Shown: positions 55,434 to 62,720 of the stretch, in pieces
Layout: each line of letters begins with the position of its first letter
Numbering within the stretch: the first letter of the stretch is position 1
NCBI GenBank assembly: GCA_963849635.1
Contig: CAWKIA010000033.1
Span: 62,001 to 126,000, forward strand
Direction of reading: 5' to 3'
Source: CAVRUD01 sp963849635
GTDB lineage: Bacteria; Chloroflexota; Chloroflexia; Thermomicrobiales; UBA6265
Length of the DNA: 64,000 bases
Notes under the pieces: model-generated
Told to the model about the DNA's origin: nothing
The model's database searches: none
Seen by the model: only the letters and a program-made list of their open reading frames with translations
Position numbers and translations under genes: made by a program

Positions 55434-55901
55434 CCAGAGCAGGCTGGCAGCGATGGTCAGCATCGCCAGTTGGTGGATGCCCGCTTGTCGTCGCGGGTGG
55501 CGATGCGCCGCCATTGCGTGAGCCGGTTGATCAGCCGCTCGATCGCGTTGCGTTCTCGACAGGCGGCCCGGTCGAAGGCCGGGTTGGGCACGTCGCCGAC
55601 CCTGGTCGTGATGACCGCGCCGATGCGCCGCCCATCAGGTACCGGCGGACCGCCGGGCTGCTGTATCCCTTGTCCCCGGCGACCGCGTCCGGGCGCACAC
55701 GCGGCCGGCCACGCTCCCGCCGTTTGACTGCCCCGCGGTCCATCAGCAGCGGCAGCACCGGCTGCCCGTCCGCAGCACCCAGAGGATGCCGTTGACGACG
55801 GTGCAGTGGTCGTTGGCCGGCCGGCCGGTGCGGGGCTTCTGCGGCGGGAGCAGCGGGCGAAGCCGGTCCCACTGCGCATCAATCAGGTCGGTCGTCTCCA
55901 T
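55430..55901 (-). pseudogene. IS5-family transposase, frameshifted
   Basis: METTDLIDAQWDRLRPLLPP begins at an ATG at 55901; NDHCTVVNGILWVLRTG follows, then in other frames VAGDKGYSSPAVRRYL, GAVITTRVGDVPNPAFDRAA, RERNAIERLINRLTQWRRIATR and the usual AMLTIAASLLWL end. These are typical of short DDE IS5 transposases. At about 157 codons the middle of a normal transposase (about 240-260) is partly missing. It is unlikely to be active. The upstream 19-base repeat is the terminal repeat of its element. Confidence 0.75.
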
Positions 55902-55942
55902 GCAACGAAGCATAGACATCCGCGAGTTTCCGGACACGCCCT

Positions 55943-56169
55943 GGCCAACTGACCGACCAGTACCGTTGTAAAACGAAGCGCGGCGTTGGGATCACTCCTG
56001 GCGCCGCGTCTACTTGTCAGCGGCGCGGCGGCGCATCAACAACTCAACGTGTACTGCCAGGTACTACGACCAGGTTTCGCCGGGAAGATCAAAAATGAAC
56101 TCGTACGGAACGAAACGCCCACGTTCGTTTCAGCCGCGTACATGGGGCGCTGGCTCCGACAACCGCCGA
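55943..56169. other. Degenerate sequence between the IS-like unit and the ComM-like fragment
   Basis: About 230 bases with no intact gene on either strand. It is A+T-richer than its surroundings. The piece nearest to 56170 may be the decayed downstream part of the ComM-like fragment. Confidence 0.35.
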
Positions 56170-56290
56170 CGGCTTCCCCGGCGTGCGAGCCGAGCGGCGC
56201 TCGTCGCCAAGCGGCACCACCGTGAGGCGGATATCGATCCGGTCCAGCAGCGGCCCGCTTAGCCGCTTCTGATCTCCGGTGATCGTGGTG
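56170..56290 (-). pseudogene. ComM/YifB (Mg-chelatase-like ATPase) fragment, downstream part
   Basis: The minus strand reads TITGDQKRLSGPLLDRIDIRL followed by a PSAVV-type piece. This is the ComM arginine-finger region, usually written RYxxRLSGPLLDRIDIHVEVP. Only about 40 residues are recognisable. The piece normally found just upstream (AMNPCPCG) is present at 62400-62460 on the same strand, about 6.1 kb away. Intact ComM acts on branched DNA during transformation; this remnant cannot. Confidence 0.65.
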
Positions 56291-56510
56291 CCGTTCAGCG
56301 CCAGGATGATAGGTGAAACCGCAGGGGTGATCCGTGCGCGGAGCTGCTCCGGCGCGTTGCTGGTCCGCAGCCTCCGGCCATCGCGGCGGGACTGCGGCCC
56401 GCGCCTACCGCCCTCGCACCGTTTGGAGGGCCAGCACGCCGATCCGCGGGAGCGGGCATGCGCTCCCGGCGTCGCCCAGTCTCCCCTGGTTGGGATCGCC
56501 GGGCGGCCGG
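56291..56510. other. Gap with no recognised gene
   Basis: About 220 GC-rich bases between the ComM-like fragment and the stop of the SnoaL-like gene. Open frames here are extensions of neighbours without support. Confidence 0.3.
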
Positions 56511-56942
56511 CTACGCGCCGGGCAGCGCTCCGACTTGCTGCAGCAGGGTCAGCACGTCGAGGTGGTGGCGGATCGCCGTCGCCTGTCCCCCGCGCACCGT
56601 CACCCAGAGCGTTGCCGCGACCTCGACCCGCCGGCCGGTGGCCGGAACCGTCCCGCCCGGCGTCTCCAGCGGCCCCTGGTGGCTCCCCGCCCAGACGACG
56701 TCCGCGGCGGCGGTGTCGCCGCCGGCCGCGACCCGCCGGACCGTCCCGGTCACGTCGGGGAAGGCCTGGCGCCAGCCCTGGCAGAGCCGGACGTAGGCGT
56801 CGGTCCCCTCGACCCGGCGACCGGTGCCGCTCTCCTCGTAGACGACGCCGTCGGCGAGGACCGCGCGGAAGCGGTCCCAGTCGGCGACGTTGAAGGCCTC
56901 GACCACCTCGCGGGCGACGGCGGTCGGATCCTCGGGTCCCAT
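56511..56942 (-). CDS. SnoaL-like polyketide-cyclase/NTF2-fold protein 1
   Basis: A 143-residue protein from the ATG at 56942, with GAGGAGG seven bases upstream. DPTAVAREVVEAFNVADWDRFRAVLADGVVYEESGTGRRVEGTDAYVRLCQGWRQAFPDV and the late HHLDVLTLLQQVGALPG give the NTF2-like cone of the SnoaL family. Members include cyclases and isomerases as well as proteins without known reaction. It is 221 bases from a second SnoaL-like gene on the same strand. Confidence 0.82.
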   Translation of the reverse strand: MGPEDPTAVAREVVEAFNVADWDRFRAVLADGVVYEESGTGRRVEGTDAYVRLCQGWRQAFPDVTGTVRRVAAGGDTAAADVVWAGSHQGPLETPGGTVPATGRRVEVAATLWVTVRGGQATAIRHHLDVLTLLQQVGALPGA

Positions 56943-57163
56943 GGTGTCTCCTCCTCGGTCCTGTGGGTTCGGTCGGCCTGCCCGCGGCCCGCGTGGACGC
57001 CGGGCCCTCGGCGGCGCACGGCCGAGCGAGTCGCACGGCCACCGGTGCCGGCGCAGACGCCACACGCCCAAGCGGTCGCGCCGCGTCCGGCCGCGGTGCC
57101 GCCAGCCTACACCCGCCGGCCGGGCTGTCCATCCGGCCGGACTGCGCGGGCACGGACCCCGCG

Positions 57164-57574
57164 CTACGGCGCGAAGTAGGAGGCTTTGCGCGCGACCTTT
57201 CCACCGCGGACGGTGAAAAGATCGACGCCGCGGATCGCGCCTCGGTTGCCGTCCGGCAGCGTCCAGCGCAGGATCCACCGGTACGCGCAGCGCTCGCCGC
57301 ACGCGAAGACGTCCTCCGTCGCGAACGCGTACGCGGGGAACGTTTGGTCCAATGATTCGAAGACCGCGCGCACGGCCGCCTGGCCTTCCCAGAGGCCGCC
57401 GCCTTGCTCGATCGGCGCGACGAGCTCGAAGACGCAGTCGTCGGTCATGTCGGCCATCACGGCGTCGACGTCGTGGCGGTTGAAGGAGTCCTCGAAGCGC
57501 TTGATCACGTCGAGCGTGGCCTCGATGCGCGATGGCTGGTCGAGGACCGAAGATTCCTGCGAGTTCGGCTGCAT
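57164..57574 (-). CDS. SnoaL-like/NTF2-fold protein 2
   Basis: A 136-residue protein from the ATG at 57574 (AAAGGA upstream). ATLDVIKRFEDSFNRHDVDAVMADMTDDCVFEL and RWILRWTLPDGNRGAIRGVDLFTVRGGKVARKASYF fit the SnoaL/ester-cyclase-like NTF2 fold. An earlier in-frame start at 57652 lacks support. Related in fold, but not closely in sequence, to the protein downstream. The substrate is unknown. Confidence 0.82.
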   Translation of the reverse strand: MQPNSQESSVLDQPSRIEATLDVIKRFEDSFNRHDVDAVMADMTDDCVFELVAPIEQGGGLWEGQAAVRAVFESLDQTFPAYAFATEDVFACGERCAYRWILRWTLPDGNRGAIRGVDLFTVRGGKVARKASYFAP

Positions 57575-57841
57575 AGCATGTTCCTTTTGGCGATCGGCGG
57601 TCAATGGCCCCATCGTTTCCGGCACCCCGGCGACGCAGGTTGGTGAGGGCACCCTGAGTCTGCGCCAAGAAAAGCCGCTTCTCCATCTCGTATCTGAGGG
57701 ATCTCCGGGTCCGGCCCAGGGGGATGCCTGTCTGCGTAAGGATGCACCCGGGGCCGAAAGCGCGCCGAGATCCTGCCACCGCGCCTCGGCCCCGTGGTGG
57801 TATCGAATGGCGAGGGCCTCGCGGGGAGCCGCCCGCTCCGA

Positions 57842-58402
57842 TTAGTACGGCTCGCCAGGCAGGCCGGGGGATGGCCACCAGCCGCCGTCGTCGGTCGGGA
57901 CCGGCACGACGAATGGCTCTCCGTCGGCGATCAGTCCCGAGATGAGCAGCACGGTCGGGGTTGCGCCCGGGTTGCGGCCGCGGTGGACGCTGCCATGGTC
58001 CACCGCCGCGTCACCGGCGTGGAGGACCACCTCGCGGCCGATGGCAGCCGCTTCGACCGCTCCGCTCCCACCCCGGGTGACGTCGAACTCCCCGGCGATC
58101 ACGGTGACCACGAACGAGCCCGAGGCGACATAGGCCGCGACGGTGCCGGGGTGGCGGAGCGGCGGCAAGGCGGCGCCTGGCGCGAGTGTGACGCGGACGA
58201 GTGACAGGGAGTAGCCCGTGGCCTGCGCCGGAGGTCCACCCGCCAGCGGCTCGACCGTGGCACCGGGGAAGCCCGTCGAGGCTGTGGCCCCATCCACCGG
58301 ATCGGCATCCCGGGACCGGTCAGCTTGCGCCGAGCGGGTGCCATCCACCGCGCCAAGGGAGACCAGAAGCAGCACAGAGAGAACGAAGGCGATCCGTTGC
58401 AT
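57842..58402 (-). CDS. Secreted cupin-domain protein
   Basis: A 186-residue protein with a signal peptide (MQRIAFVLSVLLLVSLGAVDG). The cupin barrel has PPLRHPGTVAAYVASGSFVVTV (first cupin motif, with one His kept) and REVVLHAGDAAVDHGSVHRGRNPG (second motif, His-rich). These could bind a metal. A Pro/Gly-rich segment (residues 30-55) links signal and barrel. The role outside the cell is unknown. GAAAGGAGC lies before the ATG at 58402. Confidence 0.82.
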   Translation of the reverse strand: MQRIAFVLSVLLLVSLGAVDGTRSAQADRSRDADPVDGATASTGFPGATVEPLAGGPPAQATGYSLSLVRVTLAPGAALPPLRHPGTVAAYVASGSFVVTVIAGEFDVTRGGSGAVEAAAIGREVVLHAGDAAVDHGSVHRGRNPGATPTVLLISGLIADGEPFVVPVPTDDGGWWPSPGLPGEPY

Positions 58403-58628
58403 CGGACATGCTCCTTTCGGAATCGGTGAATCGCTGGCTTGGCCGGGCCGGACCGCGGCCGCCGTTCCCGTGGCCCAAGCTCAATCGCCGGTTCCATCGG
58501 GCATGGCCACAGAGTGCACCCGGTGAACGCCCGGCGCATCGTAGAAAGGTCGCGTTTCGGGCGTTGGGGTACAGGCGGAGGTACGACATATGTCGTAGGC
58601 CGCGTCGACGCCAGATCCGGCGGGGCGG

Positions 58629-61223
58629 CTAGACGAGCCCGCGGTCCCGCGCTGCGGCGACGGCGGAGGTGCGCGACTCCACGCCGAGTTTGGCGAAGAT
58701 GCCGGTCGTGTGCGTCGCCACGGTGCGCGGGCTGATGAAGAGTTCCTCGGCGATCACCCGGTTGGAGCGGCCGGCAGCGATGAGGCGGAGGACCTCCAGC
58801 TCGCGCGGGGTAAGGCCGGTGCCGTGGGCGGGGTCGGACGGCGGCGCGGCGGGTTCGGCGAGCGGCCCTGTCACCAGGAGGCCCTCGGCAACCGCCTCGT
58901 CCAGCCCCAGCGCCCGGCCGGCGGCCCAGGACGCGACGAAGAGGTCGTCCCCCAGCGCGGCGCGGACGCCGGCGACGAGCGGATCGTACCAACGCCGGTG
59001 CTGGGGCCAGACCGGCGGCAGGCCGAGCGCCGCGCGCATCGCCTCGCGAACTCCGAGCAGGCGCGCCGCCCGCTCCGGCTGATCCCACCGCGCGGCCAGC
59101 GAGGCGAGCCCGGACAGGGCGGAGACGACCCCCCAGCGGTCGTCGAGCCCGTGGTGGAGAACCAGGCTCTCCCGGTCCAGCGGCAGCGAGCCGAGGTGAT
59201 CGCCCCCATCCCGCCGCACATCGGCCAGGTAGCGGAGCACGCACGCGGTGCCCCAGATGTCCCCGATTCCCCGGACCATCTCCAGCGCCTCGTCCAGCAG
59301 GGCCGCCGCCCGGCCGGGCTCGCCCTTGTCGCGCCACACGTCGGCCAAGCCGACGAGGGCGTAGACGACTGCGGCCTCGTCGTCCAGGTCTCGGAAGCCT
59401 GCGTGGGCGCCCTCGAAGTACGCGACCGCCTCGTCAAAGCGCTCCTCGTGGTGCTTCGCGTTCCCGAGGACGAATAACGCCCTGGCCACCCCTCGGGTGT
59501 CACCAACGTCGCGGGCGAGCGCCAGGCCTTCCTCGGCCAGCGCGATGGACTGCCCCTCGTCGCCCTGATACTCGGCAAGGTCGGCGGCCAGGGCGAGGGC
59601 CCCGGCAATCAGCGGCGGCGGGACGCCCGCCCGGCGGTCCAACAGCCGCGCCAGCCAGTCCCGCGCCTCGGGCACCCGGCCACGGACCATCCAGAATCTC
59701 CACAACCCGCTGGCGATCCGTAGCCCCGTCTCGACCTCGGCGTGCTCCAGCGACCAGGCGACTACTACCCGCAGGTTGGCGTACTCGGCCTCCAGCCGGT
59801 CCAGCCATCTCCCCTGCTCCGGTCGGCGCAGCGCCCGCTCGGCGCGATCGACGAGTGCCAGGCAGTACTCCGCGTGACGGCGCCGGATCGGCTCCTCCTC
59901 GCCGCTCGCCGCCAACTGCTCCAGGCCGAACTCGCGGATGGTTTCGAGCATCCCGAAGCGTGGCTCTCTGTCCAGGCTCTCGTCTTGGCTCAGCAGGCTC
60001 TTGCTCAGCAGCGTCGAAATACCGTCCAGCACGTCCTCGTTCGGTGCTCTTCCCCCGGCGACGTTCTCCGCCGCCTCCAGCGTAAAGCCGCCCACGAACA
60101 CAGAGAGGCGACGGAAGAGGACCTGCTCGTCTGAGGAGAGGAGATCGAAGGACCAGGCGATGGCGTCGCGCATCGTCCGCTGGCGGGTCGGGGCGTCGCG
60201 GGGGCCGCCGCTCAGGAGCGGAAGGCGGCGCTCCAGCCGGGCCAGCAGGGCCGTCGGAGCGAGGAGGGGGACGCGGGCGGCGGCCAGCTCGATGGCGAGC
60301 GGCAGGCCCTCCAGCCGGGCGCAGACCTCCGCCACGGCCGGGGCATTCGCCACGCTCAAGGTGAAGTCGGCCCGCGCCGCTTGGGCACGCCCGACGAAGA
60401 GTTGCACCGCCTCACTCGCGGCGAGATCCTCGAAGCTCGGGGCCGACGTCGAGTTCGGCAGTGCCAAGGGGGGGACGATAAGGACGTGTTCGCTGGAGAG
60501 GCGTAACACCTCGCGGCTGGTGGCGAGGATCTTCAGGTCCGGAGCAACGGCCAGGAGGTCGGCGAGGAGCGGGGCCGCCTCGACCACCTGCTCGACGTTG
60601 TCGAGCAGCAACAGGACGTTGCGCGGGTGCAAGTAGGCGGACAGGACCTCGGCAAGGGGCGGAGACCCTCCGGATGCACCCACGTGTTGCAGGCCCAACG
60701 CCCGCGCGATCGTCGGGATGACGAGGGCGGGATCGGCGATCGGGGTCAGACCGACAAAGACGACCCCGTCCGAGAACTCCGCGGCGAGATCGGCGGCGAC
60801 GTGCAGGGCCAGCCGCGTCTTGCCGACGCCGCCCGGCCCCATCAGGGTGACGAGGCGGACCTCGTGGCGGCCCAGCAATGCGGCGATGTCGGCGGCCTGG
60901 CGCTCGCGGCCGATCAACGGCGTCCGCGCCTCAGGCAGATTCGGCGGTGTGAGCTCCCTCGTCGCTGCCGTCTCGCCGAAGTCGACCGATGACGCGCCGC
61001 GGGCGGCCAGCATGGCGGCCCGCCCCTCCTCATCCAAGCCTATGGCATCGGCCAGCAGCCGCACCGTCTCCACGCGTGGGGCCGTGCGCGCCCCCCGCTC
61101 CAGGTCGCTGACGCCGCGCGCGCTCAGCCCGGCCTTTTCGGCCAGCTCCTCCTGCGACAGCGCCGCCGCCGTGCGATGGCGGCGCAGCAGCTCGCCGAAT
61201 TCCGATGTCCCCTCGGTCGCCAT
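58629..61223 (-). CDS. Large XRE/NB-ARC/TPR/LuxR transcriptional regulator
   Basis: An 864-residue protein from the ATG at 61223. An N-terminal XRE helix-turn-helix (about 8-62: LRRHRTAAALSQEELAEKAG) precedes a LIGRER-type STAND ATPase with Walker A at 129-136 (GPGGVGKT) and Walker B near 207 (VLLLLDNVEQ). A TPR-like helical region (about 470-760) is followed by a C-terminal LuxR helix-turn-helix (LTPRELEVLRLIAAGRSNRVIAEELFISPRTV). Such proteins switch on transcription after a ligand or ATP triggers oligomerisation. Having DNA-binding domains at both ends is unusual but known. It may control the cupin/SnoaL genes downstream or the divergent repeat-protein gene. Confidence 0.88.
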   Translation of the reverse strand: MATEGTSEFGELLRRHRTAAALSQEELAEKAGLSARGVSDLERGARTAPRVETVRLLADAIGLDEEGRAAMLAARGASSVDFGETAATRELTPPNLPEARTPLIGRERQAADIAALLGRHEVRLVTLMGPGGVGKTRLALHVAADLAAEFSDGVVFVGLTPIADPALVIPTIARALGLQHVGASGGSPPLAEVLSAYLHPRNVLLLLDNVEQVVEAAPLLADLLAVAPDLKILATSREVLRLSSEHVLIVPPLALPNSTSAPSFEDLAASEAVQLFVGRAQAARADFTLSVANAPAVAEVCARLEGLPLAIELAAARVPLLAPTALLARLERRLPLLSGGPRDAPTRQRTMRDAIAWSFDLLSSDEQVLFRRLSVFVGGFTLEAAENVAGGRAPNEDVLDGISTLLSKSLLSQDESLDREPRFGMLETIREFGLEQLAASGEEEPIRRRHAEYCLALVDRAERALRRPEQGRWLDRLEAEYANLRVVVAWSLEHAEVETGLRIASGLWRFWMVRGRVPEARDWLARLLDRRAGVPPPLIAGALALAADLAEYQGDEGQSIALAEEGLALARDVGDTRGVARALFVLGNAKHHEERFDEAVAYFEGAHAGFRDLDDEAAVVYALVGLADVWRDKGEPGRAAALLDEALEMVRGIGDIWGTACVLRYLADVRRDGGDHLGSLPLDRESLVLHHGLDDRWGVVSALSGLASLAARWDQPERAARLLGVREAMRAALGLPPVWPQHRRWYDPLVAGVRAALGDDLFVASWAAGRALGLDEAVAEGLLVTGPLAEPAAPPSDPAHGTGLTPRELEVLRLIAAGRSNRVIAEELFISPRTVATHTTGIFAKLGVESRTSAVAAARDRGLV

Positions 61224-61450
61224 GCCCGGTCCTGCGTGGGTGCGCTCGTGCCCGCGGCGTCCCAGCCGGGCCCGCCGCGCGTGCCCCGATCCTAGCACGC
61301 GCCGCCCGCGCGACGTCGGCCATGGTCCGGATGCCACCGCCGTGCCGGTTGCGTGGGCGATGCGTGGGAGCTGCGTCTGGCCGGCCGGTGCGCTGGGACC
61401 CACGATGGAACGAGGGCGCCGACGGGCGGCGCTCGACGAAGGAGGACGGC

Positions 61451-61920
61451 ATGAAGTCCGCACTTGTGATGACCGGGGCGCTGCTGCTGGCGCTCCTCGG
61501 CCTGTTCGGCGCTCCGGGCACGACCCTGGCGGACCCGAAAGACCGCTGCGTCGCCGCCGGGGGGAGACCCGGGTCGAGACGGGCACCGTCACCTGCACCG
61601 CGAGCGGGACCGGGGCGGTGGCGCGGGTCCAAGGGGCGAACAGCACCGCGGTCGCCACGGGGGACCACAACCAGGCCCGGGTGATCGGTGACAACAGTGT
61701 AGCGGTGGCGTTTGAGGGCACCAACAACACCGCGACGGTCACCGGAGATGACAGCGTTGCCGTGGCGGCCGCCGGGGACACTAACACGGCAACGGTGACC
61801 GGCGACGGCAGCACTGCCTACGCGACAGGCGGGGACGCCAACACCGCCACCGCCTGCGGGGACGGCCTGACCGCACAGGCACAAGGCGACAACCAGACTG
61901 ACACAGACGGCTGCCCCTAG
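61451..61920 (+). pseudogene. Secreted repeat protein with a G-run frameshift
   Basis: ATG at 61451 (GGAGG six bases upstream) opens a signal peptide, MKSALVMTGALLLALLGLFG, with DPKDRCVAAGG after it. At a run of six G (61559-61564) the frame breaks; with seven G it would continue ETRVETGTVTC and a repeat region (GDNSVAVAFEGTNNTATVTG, DDSVAVAAAGDTNTATVTGD, GSTAYATGGDANTATACGDG) to 61920, about 156 residues. The 18-20-residue Asn/Thr/Ala/Gly repeats would build a beta-solenoid-like extracellular protein. Either the run length varies in the population, or it is a sequencing error. Confidence 0.75.
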
Positions 61921-62179
61921 CCGCCGCCGCGTCCTGACTGGCGGCCCCGCCGCCCCAGGCGTGTGCTGCCGCCCAGCCAACGAGTACTGCGTTGCCGCCA
62001 CGGCTTGCTGCAACGGCACCTGCAACGACACCACATTTCGGTGCCCATAAGGGGCAGACTCCTTCCGAGTTCTGGAGCAATGCAATGAGTGGAGGACGCG
62101 CCATCTGGCGCCTCCTCTTGCGCCCGCACGGACCAGGCATCCCATTTGGAACTCCTGTTAGGCGGCCGTCTTGCCTCTA
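61921..62179. other. Intergenic region, no gene recognised
   Basis: A GC-rich inverted piece around 62093-62118 (GGACGCGCC ... GGCGCCTCC) may be a terminator. No open frame has support. Confidence 0.35.
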
Positions 62180-62380
62180 GAGCCTGTTATGCACTTTTGG
62201 GGACGCCGCCGAGCATTGCGAGGCGCCCGCTGCGCTGAGCGCCCCCAGGAAGAGCAGTTCTGCGGCCGGTGACGCGCGGCGCAACGGTGCCGGAAACCGA
62301 ACGTCGGCCGAACCGGACCGCACCCTTCGAAACAACGGCGGTTTAATGCGTAAGCCTGTCGAGAAGTTCATAACATACTC
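62180..62380. mobile_element. Candidate 201-bp MITE flanked by TA
   Basis: The ends GAGCCTGTTATGCACTTTT (62180 on) and, inverted at the right edge, GAGTATGTTATGAACTTCT agree at about 14 of 19 positions, and both are flanked by TA (62178-62179 and 62381-62382), as for elements that duplicate TA. It has no coding capacity. It lies next to the fused fragment at 62380-62517, whose stop codon is in its edge. Confidence 0.5.
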
Positions 62381-62517
62381 TAGAGCGCCGCGCCAGCACG
62401 ACCGTGAGTGCGGCGGTGCGTGCAGCCGTGCGGACAGGGGTTCATTGCGGCAACCAGCACGAAGTGTTCGGTGGCCAATGCCGACAGAAACGCGGACTGC
62501 CGCTCTTTGTCGTCCAT
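62380..62517 (-). pseudogene. Start of the split membrane-protein gene joined to a ComM-like fragment
   Basis: ATG at 62517, with AAAGGAG seven bases upstream, opens MDDKERQSAFLSALATEH, then FVL. From there the frame reads VAAMNPCPHGC, the ComM AMNPCPCG motif, and ends at a TAG at 62380-62382. The first part is the probable missing start of the membrane protein at 52522-53094, which resumes with FVLQTAANS; the join is at FVL, common to both partners. The 46-codon product can have no normal function. Confidence 0.6.
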
Positions 62518-62720
62518 GACACCGCTCCTTTCACCACACCGCCTACCCGTCTCCGTCGCGATCGAATGCTCGATCCAGAGCCAAACGCGCAGCTTTAGTT
62601 GCACGTCGTGGGCCCGGAGTCGGGCGGTGTCTCGCTTGCCGTCACGGGCCGAAGTACCCGAGAATCGACCTGTACGAGGGAAAGGCATGAGGGCGCGTCG
62701 TTAGCTCGTCCGGAGTGGCT

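Larger units (their letters stand above)
53405..55942. mobile_element. Candidate IS5-like element carrying passenger genes
   Basis: AGGGCGTGTCCGCAAACTC at 53405-53423 and its inverted partner at 55924-55942 match at 18 of 19 positions. The right repeat lies just upstream of an IS5-type transposase. The transposase has no repeat close to its 3' end; instead its stop overlaps the end of a luciferase-like gene, and the only matching repeat lies 2.5 kb away beyond two such genes. The unit therefore looks like an IS with passengers (tIS). No convincing target duplication was found, so a chance leftover repeat cannot be excluded. Confidence 0.55.

Noticed and set aside
53405..55942. Target-site duplication around the IS-like unit
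   Set aside because: The bases beside the left and right 19-base repeats do not match at any of the 2-4 base lengths usual for IS5 relatives, so none is claimed.
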